A stretch of 64,000 bases of DNA, from positions 3,348,001 to 3,412,000 of the forward strand of contig JAJNNX010000001.1 of the NCBI GenBank assembly GCA_023159155.1, in the 5' to 3' direction. The notes under the pieces were generated by a model. It made no database searches. It saw nothing but the letters and a program-made list of their open reading frames with translations, and was not told the DNA's origin. The position numbers were made by a program, and so were the translations under genes. How positions within the stretch are numbered: position 1 is the stretch's first letter; each line of letters starts with the position of its first letter. This stretch comes from Ustulina deusta. Lineage: Eukaryota; Ascomycota; Sordariomycetes; Xylariales; Xylariaceae. Below are positions 36,202 through 49,255 of this stretch, one piece after another.

Positions 36202-38351
36202 ATGGAGGCGGGCAGCCTGAGATCGAGGCACTCGTCGTCGCCAAACGGCACGAAGGAAGGCGGCCTCTTCAACGATTATGACGGCCAAGACGTCCGTGGT
36301 ATTGAGACGTCCGCCGAGACCTCTTTGCACCGTGGTCTAAAGGCTCGTCACATTTCTATGATTGCCATTGGTGGCGCTATCGGAACTGGCTGTATGTGTC
36401 TACCTGCTCTCTATTTTATCCAACCCGGAGAGCTCTAACGACTACCGTTACCTCAATGTTCGCCCATGCGAGCTCGTCGCCGTCAATGCCGCCTAACTAA
36501 TCTCCTCACTGTGGGATGAAAACATGCTAATCGCGCTACAGTGATCATTGGTACTGGCAAGGCTCTCGCCAGAGCCGGACCCGGCGCTATCTTGGTCTCA
36601 TACTCGATTATCGGTTTCGTCGTCTTCCTCGTCATGGCTGGTCTCGGAGAGATTTCGGCTTGGCTTCCCATGTCCGCTGGTTTCACTGGTTATGCGTCCC
36701 GTTTCTGCGACCCCTCGCTCGGTTTCGCTCTGGGTTGGACGTGAGTTTGCTCAACCCCTCGAAACCCCTAAATATAGATGACTAAAATGTGCGCTTCGTT
36801 CTACTCAGTTACTGGTTCAAGTACATCATTCTTCCGCCCAACCAACTTACCGCCGCTGCTCTTGTGATCCAATTTTGGTTACCCCGACAACGTGTGAATC
36901 CCGGAGTATGGATTGCCGTCTTCTTAGTATTGATCATAGCTATCAACTACTTTGGCGTCCGCTTCTTCGGTGAATTTGAGTTCTGGCTGTAAGTACTTCC
37001 TAACGCGTAAACTATTTCCAATTTCGTGGTGGCATCACTTCTCTTTATGTATCGCGTCTAAGAGTTGGGACTGGCGCTCGCCTCAATACCTCTTGAGCCT
37101 GAGAGAAGTACCAATCGCTAACTTGGAATGCCTCAGGTCGAGTTTTAAGGTGGTCGTGATCATTGGCGTAATTATTGTATCGCTTGTTATTACCGCCGGT
37201 GGTGCTGACGGCCATGCCAGAGGATTTGAGTACTGGAGGAATCCAGGGTAAGTTTCTTAGTTTCCATTACATTTACGTAATACAGTCGTCTGGGGGAAGT
37301 AGCACGCTGACAGGAGAATAGTGCATTCAATGGCGATTTCAACTCAAATATCCATGGACCTCTGGGACAATTCCTCACCTTCTACTCTACACTAGTCACG
37401 GCGACCTTTGCCTTTCTAGGAACTGAGTTGGTAGGTGTGACTGTTGGAGAGGCTCAGAACCCCCGGAGGACAATTCCTCGTGCGATCAAACTCACCTTCT
37501 ACCGTATCGTCGTTTTCTACATCGTCAGCGTCTTTCTCGTCGGCATGATCGTGCCCTATAACGACGAAAAACTTGCTTTCGCCAACAAGGCGTCGACTAG
37601 TGCTGCCGCCTCGCCCTTCGTGGTCGCTATCGAACTGGCACACATCAACGTCCTTCCCCACATCCTTAACGCGTCAATCTTGCTTTTCGTCTTCTCCGCC
37701 GCCAATTCTGATTTATACATTGCCAGCCGCACCTTGTATGGTCTAGCCTCAGACGGCTCGGCACCTGCCATCTTCCGAAAGACAGATAAGCGTGGCGTTC
37801 CGATCTACGCTCTTTTCACATCTGCCATCTTCGGCTTGCTGGGCTTCTTGAACGTGGCTGATGATTCGAAGGCCGTGTTCTCTTACCTCGTCAACGTGAC
37901 AACCATTCTCGGCTTGTTGTCGTGGATCTCCATTCTTGTGACGCATATTTGGTTTGTGCGGGCACGCAAGGCACAGGGCCTCACGGACGACATGATGCCG
38001 TACACTGCACCGCTCGGCATCTGGGGCTCGTACACCGCCCTCTTCATTTGCGTGCTGGTGGCCATCACCAAGAACTTCGACTCTTTCATCCCCAGCCTCT
38101 CCGCCAACGGGAACTACAAAAACTTCATCACAGGTTACATCGGCATCCCTCTCTATCTGGCTCTCATCTTCGGGCACAAGTTTGTCACGAAGAGCAAGGG
38201 CGTTCGGCCCCACGAGTGTGACTTCTACACCGGCAAGGACATCATTGACCGCGAGGAGGAAGAGTTCCTCGCCAACCAGGCCGCCGAGAAAGCCGCGAAC
38301 CCCAGCCGTGGCCGATCCTTCTACAAGAGGTGGGTTTCCTGGCTGTTCTAA
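36202..38351 (+). CDS. Dip5-type dicarboxylic amino acid permease
   Basis: Five exons, 36202-36391, 36542-36740, 36809-36988, 37137-37247 and 37322-38351, give 569 aa. All joins are in phase. It belongs to the fungal YAT family of the amino acid-polyamine-organocation superfamily. The first helix carries GGAIGTG-LIIGTGKALARAGPG, split by intron 1. Later come the FALGWTYWFKY segment, VRFFGEFEFWLSSFKV and GTELVGVTVGEAQNPRRTIPRAI, all typical. About twelve membrane helices can be seen. The closest known type is yeast Dip5, which imports glutamate and aspartate at the plasma membrane, because of the YWFKYIILPPNQLTAAALVIQFW stretch (residues around 130-150) and the EFEFWLSSFKV context. The N terminus has several lysines that could be ubiquitinated. 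Substrate is inferred. It is convergent with yta7. Confidence 0.88.
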
Positions 38352-39767
38352 GGACTTGTATATACATGTACCTATAAGTATAGCGTCATTAGAGAGAGGA
38401 ACGTCGTGTAGATCTATACGTGTGTTTGTTTATGACAGAGATACCACCACCACAAATAGACACATTCAAATGCATATATCATGCACGTCCTAATCACGAA
38501 CCCCTCATCTAATTTTGACTACAAGAGCTTATTCCTCCGTATTCACGGAGCATCACAATCCTTCCCGAGGAGAGTCTTGGTAAATGACCTTACTTCCACG
38601 CCCCCGTAGCCATCTCAGCCACCCGCCCCTATCTCCCACAAATGCCGGCCGGTATATCATATCTGCAACACAAAAGCGCCGTGCCAGCTGCTCGATTTAC
38701 TCGAGGCTCAGCCCCAATCTACCCCTCAAATTTACTCGCCTCTCAACCGATTGGTCGCCTTTAATCATAGATGTCGAATAGGCGGGTTAGATCCTAGCAT
38801 TAAATAGACAGTGAGAATAAAAAACGGCGAGGAAAGCATCAAACATGCCAACAAACATAGCAACAGAGCAACGTCCGGGCTAGATATAGAAGACGTCCTG
38901 TCGTGTTTTAATCGGGCACGTATTAAGAGTCGGCACTGTCGAGGAGACTTGAAACGGTAGTCCATGCATCCATCTATCTCTCTTTTCCTTGCTTCTGCAG
39001 TTGAATGATGAGGTGAGGTGAATGACATCTCTCCACGTCTACAGTATCTATTTCATCCTGTATAATGAGAAAGGATAATATGGCTGTACTAGGATGTACT
39101 GCTGACCCCCTGACCCCCCCCCCCTCTCTTAATAAGCTGAAGCTGGGTAACTTATGCCTAGTTCCTCAGATGTAGCCTTTGCCGAAATACAGAAGCCTTT
39201 TGTGGAAAGCACATTCATCGGGTCTTAGTTTATTAACAAAGAAACAATGATTTGATGGGTCAGGTTCAACGACCAGAGCGCAGTACATTCCGCAAGAAAG
39301 TTGGTCATTATCTACTATGTGCCTGTGGTGTTTTCCAACAATCAAGCCAGAATCGGTGTTATCATTATATATCACATGGCACGACGACAATCCTTCTAAA
39401 TATTGCAAGATGCAAAATACATTGACCTATTCGCTCATGCCCCGTTAACAAGCCTCAATGGCGTGTGCTACGCAAAAGGAGCAAATACATTCTCCTAACC
39501 ACGTGATTGTCGCACGTTGTATCTATTTTCAATACACCCCATGTCCAAAGTTGCAACCTAATAAACATGAGCAGTATTCGAGTCGTGATGTCGCCTAAAA
39601 CTTGATTGATTATGTTCAAGACTTGACCACTCCTCAGACAATGTAAAGTAAAAGTAGGAAAGTTGTGAGAGACCTTGAATGCATTCACGGTTCGCCCACT
39701 TGCCTTCGCTCCTGGCGCAGGTCGGTATTCTATGCAATGCCTATCAAACTCAGTGACTTGGTTTTAG
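38352..39767. other. Convergent intergenic region between permease and yta7
   Basis: 1.4 kb of 3' flanks. It contains a C11 run at 39114-39124 and otherwise only short ORFs of under 90 codons. No gene supported. Confidence 0.6.
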
Positions 39768-42700
39768 TCATTGACTCAACTGGATTATCTTTTGCATCTC
39801 CAGTATGTCATGCATGGTTTCGTTAAAAACACGCGTGATCAAGCTGAACACCTTCATTCTGTTGTGTTCACCTCGCGTCTCCCACAGCTTGGACATCAAA
39901 TCCCGGTTGATCTGCTCTAGCTGTTCTATCGTGCAACCAGAAGTGCGCTTAGTCAGTTCGGCTAGGAGGAGCTCAGCTGAGCTGTCACTCAACTCTACTT
40001 CCGGTATTTTCTGAGATTGAGGTTGTGACTGGGATCCTTCATCTAGCGGCTCATTGAGGAGGTTTGCCATACTAGGCGCGTGAGAGGATTTGGCTGCGGT
40101 GGGTGACGCCTGATTCTGAGATTCTTGAGAGAGTCTAGGTTGTGGTAAATATCCTTGCCGTATAGCGTCGGCTTGAGAGTGGAGCCATCGATCCTCACTC
40201 GATGTGATCTGGCTAGCACCAGGATATGGTAGGGTATCCGGCATAGTCTCGGGTCCCGACTCGCCGTTTGTTCCTTGGGTGCTGATGTTGGAGGATCTGT
40301 GAGAGGGATCTGAAGTACGAGTTGTTGACGCATCGTTCACCAATGCTGACGGAGATACGCCTGGCGGTAGTGATTGCACGGCCGAGATCTGCGAGATCTG
40401 GGTCGCACGCCCCGGAGTGGCCACGGCGGATGTATCGAGAGACCGTGGTTGCATGCGAGGCCACTGCGATGGCGGGTGCATGGGGGATGGGCGACCTAAA
40501 TGATTATCGGCATCTCCCATCTGGACGTCCGTAGTTCGAGAAGGCACTGCTGTTCCATTCGTAGCAACAATAGATGCAGTGGCTTCTACTATACCGTTAG
40601 GTAGACTTCCTATGACCTGAAATTGTGCAGTAGTCGTATGCAGATTGGTAGTGTGCGAACCATTCTGCGGGGGATCTCCACCGTTGCTTGCACTAGAACG
40701 CGCTCCATCAACGACAGACTGCATAGCCTTCTTTTTACGAGCACGCTCCTCCCTCTCCTCCCTCCGTTTCTTGTGGGTTTCATACAATCTCTCCCAGTTG
40801 ATGCCCGTGTTCCGTAGCTTCTCATCAACATCTAGAACGTCAACCTCTACATTGGCTAGAAGTTCGGAGGCTTTCAGCCAGCGTGCTCTGTCACCGATGC
40901 TTTCCGCATCACTCTTCAGAGCGCGGACATCCCTCAAGAACTCGTATGGTCGCCAGTAATACCCATTGGCAAGTCTGGTTTCAATGATATTGATATCAAG
41001 ATTGTATAAGAACTTGCCAGTCGAGGTCTCGCGAAGACCAGGGTATCCAGCACTATCCTCTGCGAGCTCATAGAGGCGGGGAGGCGCATCCAGCACATCA
41101 GCCCTGACATAGTTGGGGTCTGCTTCGTCTAGCAGATATTGGTACTGAGTTTCTAGTATAACTGGATGGCGAAACTTTTGATATTTCTTGGAAATCTGGT
41201 CCATGATAGGTTGCAAGTGTACTTTCATCAGGTTGAGTGCTTGCCGATACCGTACGTCCTCATTATGAATCTCTTCCTTGGTTAACTTTTTGGCAGGAGG
41301 TGGTGGCGCGATAGGCAATTCCTCTAGTTGTCGCTTTTTTCGATGCATTGGGTCAGGGAAGTCTTTTGGCATCCTCCGAATGTGTGCTATAACCCTGGAG
41401 AAATATTCCTCCCGGTTTTCCTATCCCATCCGCGTTAGTCTCAACAAAAGGTCAAACGGCATATTTCTAGAAGCTCACCTTAGCCGGGCGGACGATCTCA
41501 ATAGTATTCAACTTTGAAAATCCGAAGAGATTACGCCGCAGATCCGGGTTCAGGTCCCCGACTTCAGTCTCAGAAGTACCCAGTACCATGACTGGATCAG
41601 TTGGGTGGAGTGATCTTAGCATGCCCAGGAATGCGGTTAATGCAGGCCCAGCCAATGTGTTATACCATGCATCAACATTAGGAATGAAGATAACACTGGG
41701 TTTTTGACGCTTTACTTCGGTGAAAAGGCCTGTCAAGACTTGCTCAGCTGGCTGGGGGATAGTTAGTGGTTGTAAAATAATAAAACTGGATATGATGAAA
41801 CTTACCCGTGAATCACCAATAATGGTAGGCAAATCGAAGTTCTGCACATGAACACCCTCAAAATAGTGCAGAATGGCGGCACTAATATATGATTGCCCCA
41901 TGCCTTGCATACCATGGACTAAGAGCCGAGGCCGAAATGCGCGCGAATGCTCAAATTCTTGGTAAAGTTGTTCGCGGTCCAACCCAAAATCTTCATCGTC
42001 GTATGGTTCGTACATGGCTTCATCTAGAGCTGTCACCTTGGGCTTTCGAGGGAAGGCGCTGTCCAGTCTTTTTGTGATAGCCTTAAATTGGTTTCGCAAA
42101 AGGGGTTCAATGTGCTTTGGAAGCGACGCTGCCCCTGATGCCGAGGATCGTTCAGAGGATGGAACAATTTTCTTTTTCGCGATAACGAAGTCGGTCATTT
42201 GTACGTTTACCTTTTCAGGGTCGACTACTAGCTTCTCTTTGGAAAAATATATCTGGGGATAGGTGCGCTGAATTGCATTTAAGGCGGCTTCGGTGCACAA
42301 GGCTCGTAGGTCGGCACCACCATAGCCCTTCGCATCTTTGGCCAGCGACATTTTGAAATCTTCGGATAACCCCCAGTCTTTTGTATGGATGTCTAAAATG
42401 GACTTACGAGCATCCACATCTGGAAGCGGAAAGTAAAATTCACGATCGAAGCGACCAGGGCGACGAAGAGCTGGGTCGATGTTGTCGGGCCGGTTGGTAG
42501 CACCAATGACAATAACCTGGCCTCGACCGTCCATGCCATCCATCAAAGCCAGGAGAGTAGAAACAATCGAGGCGTGAATCTGTTCTTGTTTACTTGATCG
42601 AACAGGAGCAAGACCATCTATCTCGTCGAAGAAAATAATACTCGGCTGTGTTTTTCGGGCTTCTTCGAACAGGAGCCGTAGCTGTTTCTCTGCTTCGCCC

Positions 42701-44679
42701 ACCCATTTGCTAAGAGCATCAGCGCCTTTGCGCATGTAGAACGTAATCTTTCTACCGCCGAATCCGACAGAATTCGCAAGTGCTCGGGCAAGAAGCGTTT
42801 TCCCTGTTCCGGGGGGTCCATGGAACAGAACACCCCTAGGAGGAGTGACGTGAAACCTTGTAAACATGTCCGGGTATAATAGGGGTAATTGCACCATTTC
42901 CTTGAGCTGCTCGATATGGCCTTCCATGCCTCCAACTTGGCTGAAATTAACATTCAGATCAACACCTAAAGGGTCCGCATCGGCAAGAGCTTTGTGATCT
43001 TTCACCTTGCCAACATTCGGCGCTAGCGTACCGATTCTATTGCCATAACCATCTCCATTTGCAAGCTGGGCATTACCACCTAAAAGACCACGGGGAGTGA
43101 CAGACGGATTGCCAGCTGCTCCAGAGCGAGCATTGGCTTCGTCGTCACTACTGTCAGATTCAACATTCCCGTTGGCTCCAGATGGGTCGCTGCCCCATGG
43201 ACCTTCGGCAAGGGCCCCTTCGCCTGTTATGCCCCCGAAGGGCCCAGCGAGGGAATGAAGGGTCCGATTGCTATAGACTGCACAATTTGCACGACCGCGC
43301 CGACGAGCTGGGGTTGAGATTGGTGCTACCGCCTCATCCTCGTCAATCTCGAAATTAGCTTGATTCAGCGGGGCAATGGAATAGTCGACCTTTTTGACTC
43401 GTCGCCGTCGCGTCTTCTCCTCAAAGAGAATTTCTGGAGAGGGCCGCCGCCTACTTCGCCTCAGTGACAAGGAGTCTTCTCGAAGATCTTCAAGCTCTTC
43501 TGCTAGTTCTTCTCGGTCAACGTCTTCGGCAGACTCATCCCCATTCTGAGGCCTTCTAGATGATCTTCTACTCTTTCCCGGAGATCGCTTTCCTTGACGA
43601 CTTGGGCTAGACTCGGCATCATCATTCTCGCGGTCGGGACCTTCGCCTTGAGAGCCAAAGTCGTTATCTTCCTCGGAATCGTTGCCGGGTTCAAAGTCAC
43701 TACTAGGTTCTTGCATCGACTTTTTCGTTCCTCGGTGTCCCCGCGTGAGTCGGCGACGGGCCGTGGTCTGGTTATCTTCCGAGGGGTTCACATTTTCAGG
43801 TTTCGCAGCATTATCCGGTGCATGTCTACCGCGAGTCCGACGAGTAATGGGGAGATCATCCTCGTCTCCCTCGACAGTTTGCATAGGTTCATCTTCACCA
43901 GTTACACCATCAAGATCAATAATAGGTTTCTGAACTTCCTCCACATCCATAACATCTTGTGCCGCAGATTCAGAATTTGCTTCGTCGTCGTTCGGGGTTT
44001 CCTCCTGAATATCCTCGGGTAGTGGAGAAGGCTGTTTAAGGCTTTTGGCACCACGTGTTGCCCTACGTCGAACCGCGGCATCAGGACTCCTGCTTTCAGA
44101 GGCCCCAGCCGGTCTGGCATGTCTTCCAGAATTGGAGAGTTCGACAAGCTCATTATCACCTTCTGCATCTGCTGTACGGGCTCGAGTTCGCCTAGGTCCA
44201 ATCACAGAATTAGCGCTAAGTAGCTGCTTCTTCCGCAAAGCAGGCGTAAGTTTAATTGTGACAATTTTACTCGAGCGTTGTGTCTTTTGAGGAGTGGTTC
44301 CGGCAAGTTCATCTTTGTTATCAGAATCTTGACCCACTTCATCCTCATCATCGGTGCTTTCTTTGTAGTTGGTTCGTTTCGCGGCGGCCTTCCTCACACG
44401 GCGACCCGTGTTTACGTTAACAAGAGGCTCATCATCATCTTCGTCCTCATGAAACGATCCTTCCTCTTCACTAAGGGAAAGGTCATCTTCGTCCTCATCG
44501 ATATCAAGCCCGCGGTATTTTGAACGACTAGACTGCTTGCCATTATGGCTGGCGCGTGGCCTTTTTCGGGGACGGCCGGAGCGATCATCGCCCTCAGGCT
44601 CGAAAGTATCATCGTCGGGGTCTGACTTGTTTGGATCAAATTCGACCAGATTATTAGGATATTTTCGTTTAGGTGCCAT
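39768..44679 (-). CDS. yta7: Yta7/Abo1-type AAA-ATPase with bromodomain (ATAD2 family)
   Basis: Three exons, 44679-41806, 41751-41479 and 41420-39768, give 1599 aa. The frame opens further upstream but the first ATG is at 44679, with A at -3 and G at +4. Residues 1-540 are acidic and basic, disordered and rich in S/E/R. The first AAA domain has Walker A GPPGTGKT (621-628), Walker B IIFFDEID (681-688) and the ALRRPGRFDREF arginine-finger region. The second AAA domain is degenerate: GMQGMGQS replaces Walker A (923-930) and IFIPNVD replaces Walker B. A divergent bromodomain follows at about 1104-1240, lacking the usual acetyl-lysine Asn pattern. Yta7/Abo1/ATAD2 are hexameric nuclear ATPases that handle histone H3-H4 and nucleosome density. 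The 54-nt intron is a multiple of three with no stop, so its retention would insert 18 residues. Confidence 0.94.
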
Positions 44680-47464
44680 AGTGGGTATGCGTAGAGGCGG
44701 GACGAGGCTATGCTTCGTATTATTAACACAATCTCCTGCTTGATAAGGATTGTAAGACACTTTACTTTACTGCTTCACGCTAAGTGTAGTTGGATAGAAC
44801 CGAACGTTAGATGATCAACAAGACTCTATTGCTGTTAACAGAGCCACGAGAATCTGTACGTCGACTCGCAGTCAGCAGAGAGGACATAGTTGTCGCATAC
44901 ATTCCAGGGTCGAACTTGGACTAAGTGTATTGAAGGGGGTTGTATATGAGATGACCAAGGAGGCGGTTCCGAGCGAAGAGCAAATTTCTGGTTTATGTTA
45001 TAAAGGCAAAACGCACATACTGGTATTGTATCAATGGAGTGGCCGGAGTTCATCAGTGACGGATGGCACCAACTTCATCGGAAACGAGAATACTTGGCAA
45101 TACGAGTGCACGCGCGACTCATATCATTTCGCAAGCATCTAGGTAGTGTATATATGGTATAGGAACGGCTGTTGGAAGCCACTCAAAGGGCAAGAATCCG
45201 ATGAATCCAGCTCGAGAATTGAATGGAACGGAGGGATTTCGGCCTACAAAGCGCCGCAAGCAGGAGTCAACTGGCGGAGTCAACTGACAGAGGCGATACG
45301 AGACACGGTCTTGGAGCTTGGTCAATGCGAGTAGTCAGGATTCGATTCGAAGTCATTCATGGCGCGAATTGGGATCGGGGCTCGGAGTTTTTGAGGCGGT
45401 CTTGGGAAAGCAGTTGAGTGCACTCGGGCAACATGGAAGGGATTATTCTATGTCTGCAAAGAGATGGTTCGTCTAGGAGAGGATCCGTAATGGACAAGAT
45501 GGGACGGGATGGAAAGGCAATGATGGGTGAACCAAAACGAAAGGTGCCTCCAGGGAGCGATGGCAAACGACAGAGGACGGATGAGCAGGAACTGAGGAGC
45601 GTCCTGGGGTGCGCGCGTCGCAGCAACAAGCAGCAGCGCTCAGCAGCGACAGCCTGGACTAAGTGGGTCCGCACAGACCAAGACAAACCCAATGGCGCGA
45701 TGTCCCAGCCAATCAAATCACGCCGCTGCGTGAAATTGAGCGCTAGAGGAGCAGCATCCAGCAATGTCACAAACTTCTCAACTTGATGATTTTGCTCCGT
45801 GCTCTTCCATTTTTTTCAACCTCAGAATCCAACATTTTTCAGATCCTGCCAATACATCCATTCTCAGCCCCAATGGTCCAGTTTTAATCAGTTTCCAAGG
45901 TCGCCAAGCCATTCTCTCCCGCTTTCTTCATTTCTCAGCCTCAAAAAGTGCCGAAATGACTTGTAGATGTTGTAGCATGTAGAGCATTAACTGGTCTTCT
46001 TCGATATCAACAACTTACATGCACTCCCCCGGATTTGGGATCGTCCTTGTCGGCGCTACGATGCGGCTCAACCCCCAAGATCCAGCCCTATAGTGCTTCG
46101 GAATCCCGGACGTGTGGGCAGGGCAGGTGCGGTGCCAAGCTCGAGGAGAACAAGCACCGAGAGTTTCCCCGGCCGTTGCCGGTACCGCTCAGCTGCCAGC
46201 ACCTCATCACCTGCCTGCCAGTGCTACTACGGGGATATTTCGCGTGGCAACCTAGTACCCATCAAGTGCACACTGTGCTTACGCCTCTGCCTACGTATTC
46301 TCCAATTGACCCTTTCTGATTTGTTCCTATACTATCATCGTCAACTAAAACAAGAAAAGCAATGAGTGTCATCATTACTTGTTTTCCTCATTTGTCCAGT
46401 TGCCTTTCTACCGGTATCTCTTCCTAACTATGCGTGTCTTGTCTACTACTTGCCTACTCACCTCCTTGCTTGTCGGTTGGTCGCAATACCTGGATGCATC
46501 TGTCCGACTAGCCACACAATTTGAATGTCTTGACATTCCTTTCCCAAAGATTCTTCATCTAGTTTATACAAAATGCTCAAATCGTTTCGGTGGTCCTGTG
46601 AGGGGATATGGTTAGACATCTCAGAAGTAATCGACAGCAGAGACAGCGGCATAGGTGTTGGACTCTCGTCTTTCCTCTCTCATCCCACGATGCCGGTTTT
46701 CCAGAATCCCGGCTCTTATGGTGCCGTTTTTCCCACGATGCCGGGTTTCCCGACAAGTAGGGCTGGCGAGCCCCACTTATCGACACTGACTTTTCCCAAA
46801 TCTATGTGCAACATGACGATGATGACCCCTCCACGTGACTAACGATTGCAGCAACAAGAACACGACAAATGTGATGGAGTTGCAACCAGCTGTTCATTGG
46901 CTCGTCCGAGGCTCGTAATCCCCACCATGCAACCGATTTGATCCCCACTTGTCCACCGCTGGATGCCTGGACTGCAGTATGCAGCGCTCAATGTCGAGTC
47001 GTCGGTGACCAATCCGAGCCTAGCTCAACGCAGCTATGCCGTTCTTATACATGCAAATGACTTACACTGGAAGTCGGCACGTAGACTCTTGCGGCCATCA
47101 ACGTAATGGGCCAATGAGACTCCAATGCATTCTATCTCGGCTGCGAGGAGCCGAGCGTCGAGTGTGTTGTGTCACATATAAATGAACCGTGTTAGGCAGC
47201 TACCTACACTCTTTATCAGTTCGCAGCAGAGCCGCCAACTTTTCCATAAGTATCTCTTGTTGCACCGGGTGTGTATTTCCTCCTGGAAAGCAATCCCTAA
47301 TTTGTTTAACACCGTCATTGGCCTTTGACTTGCTCACTTGAGCCAAGCTCTATAGCGACGCGCTCTTGTTATTTATTATTGTTTGTGCTGCCTACATTGA
47401 AGCACTTCCCTGGAACGGCGAGTAGAATACGCAATCCCTCTAGTGGTCCGTCAATCCTACCAAT
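44680..47464. other. Divergent spacer between yta7 and the 95-aa gene
   Basis: 2.8 kb holding two promoters. A CCAAT box lies near 45,710. A direct repeat of TCCCACGATGCCGG occurs near 46,682 and 46,733. A TATAAA at 47177 may serve the 95-aa gene. A 122-codon Lys/Arg-rich ORF (45418-45786) has no motif; not supported as a gene. Confidence 0.5.
47177..47182 (+). promoter_or_regulatory. TATA box candidate for the 95-aa gene
   Basis: TATAAA lies 288 nt upstream of the ATG at 47465. The intervening sequence is C/T-rich and could be a leader. Position relative to a transcription start is unknown. Confidence 0.35.
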
Positions 47465-47815
47465 ATGAGTTCCTCTCGAACTGGATCTCCCACCCGAGTT
47501 TCTCTTGACAAGTTTGGTGTCTACCGACAAGACAGTGCTGGCTCCGACTCGGTTGTCAAGGCCAAGGTCAGTCATCATCCGATCACACCCAAAGACTTGT
47601 TATTGTTAGTCTGACTCTCTCGATAACAGGACTCTTCGAGGTCCGACTCCAGCCATTGGTTCCAAAGATCCAGGAGTAGCAGCGAGGGCGACTCTAAAGC
47701 GAGCACCCCAACCGTCAATCTTTATACACACTGCGGACGACACACCAATCAGTATCTATTCGGTGGTCATTCGATTTCCGAGTCAATTAAAGACATTCTG
47801 AAAAAGAAGCATTAG
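47465..47815 (+). CDS. Small uncharacterised protein, 95 aa, with a CGRH...LFGG tail
   Basis: Two exons, 47465-47566 and 47630-47815, joined across a 63-nt intron (GTCAGT..CAG with a CTGAC branch site) in phase 0. Each exon alone is too short to be noticed by ORF length. The protein starts MSSSRTGSPTRVSLDKFGVY, then has a Ser/Arg/Asp-rich middle, and ends with a compact, non-repetitive block (about residues 63-95) reading NLYTHCGRHTNQYLFGG followed by HSISESIKDIL and KKKH. The block looks like a small folded or partner-binding domain, while the first 60 residues look disordered and phosphorylatable (SP, RSxS, SDS). No signal peptide or membrane helix. I do not recognise the family. The clean splice signals and codon-like bias make it a real gene in my view. 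A TATA candidate and long leader lie upstream. Confidence 0.72.
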
Positions 47816-49247
47816 CCAGTTGGGGAGAGGGCAATCACTGAGTGTGTAGGAGGGAGGAGTATGAGAAACATGTTTTATTAAGATACCTTTTGCTCTTTTT
47901 CTGTATATCTACCACCTTTATGTTGTGTCAAAAATACAACGGTGCTGTAGCGAAAGCAAGTCTACATCTGCTTCCAATCGCAAAATGCTAGAGAATAATC
48001 AAGATCCGCCACTTTCGAATCGTGGTATTCCTTCGTCTAATTTGTGCCAATCTATTTTAAGAGAGCAAGTCTGTCCGATGCCTACCATGACTCATGATCG
48101 AAGTCTAGCATAAGTTATTGCGACAAATAGGCTGTGGAGAAAATCAATAGTATTACCACGCCTTTTCTGCAAGCTCCTGCAGCAGCTATGTGCTAACTAA
48201 AGGGAAACTCGAGTTCCATACCCTAGATGAGTTCTTGGGACTCATCTGCCCCCCATCCCCCTCCCCCTCTTCCCCCCTTGAACCAACAGCATACAAGATA
48301 AGATTCAGGTGACCCTTAAGATAACTCGATTGTTATTGCGCTATTTTGGCAACAGCATTGGAATAAGAGGTATTTCCGCCCTTTCGCTATCGAGGAACAA
48401 TATTGTTTTCTTTATTAACTTTTTTTTTTTTTAAATAAACACTGGCTTAAGTTATTCTAGCAAATATTTTTCAGATCTGCTGTATTGTGACGAACCATAT
48501 ACACTGTCAATACTCACGGGATATTAAAGGCGTCTTTTTTGCTTCGTCACACATGTATAATGTTGAGCAAATTCTAACATTGGAATCTGCTGTTTCAAAA
48601 AAGTAGCTCTATTCCATTAGTAAGACGGTTAGAATAAAAGATATAGGTATATGTTCCGTCCTCCAACTATAGAAGAGCTTAACATTCTATTAATTGTTCT
48701 CGCACAAAATTTATGGAATTGACGCTAGACGTAAAAAAAGGAAATAAAAAAAGAAAACAGTTTTATCTACCTTGTTGTCACATCCCCGGATAATTACCTA
48801 ACCATCCTCAGCTTCACTCCATTTCCTTTCACTAACTATTCACCCCTCTCTGGCCGTGGGTTTGACAAATGTCCAATTGATCTGCTGCGCCATATCGAGT
48901 AAATCCTGACATTGTCATCTCTCGCCGGTTAAGTTAGCTATATTCACATTGTCTACGAAGCGAGTGCTCGAAACTCAAGCACGCCCCTAGCGTACAGTGC
49001 GCCTCACTCTTATCTCGCCAAAGCGGCACCGCTATACAGCCGACATTCTCTCCAACATTAAACAGGATGAGTGTCGCCTCCGGTCGAGTGCTGACTAAAG
49101 GAACGGGCGAGTCGGCTGCTAACCGAGCGCCCGTGGTCACGTCGAGCTACGTTCGCTACACACTCATCTTGTTGAGCTATCGGTAACATTGTAGGAGCGC
49201 CATGATACACATGCCCACGGGTTCTGATCGAGGATTTCAAGTCCAGC

Positions 49248-49255
49248 TATAAAAA
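49248..49255 (+). promoter_or_regulatory. TATA box without an evident gene
   Basis: CTATAAAAAGG followed by a C/T/A-rich stretch that resembles a fungal leader, but the next plus-strand ATGs open only very short ORFs. Could drive a non-coding RNA or be a relic. Confidence 0.3.

Noticed and set aside
39768..41372. Separate 534-aa bromodomain gene
   Set aside because: The frame joins the upstream AAA ORF across a 58-nt intron (donor AAG/GTGAGC, branch GACTAAC, acceptor GATAG). It is the C-terminal part of yta7.
45418..45786. 122-codon Lys/Arg-rich ORF
   Set aside because: Promoter-side spacer of yta7, overlapped by antisense ORFs of similar length and without motif.
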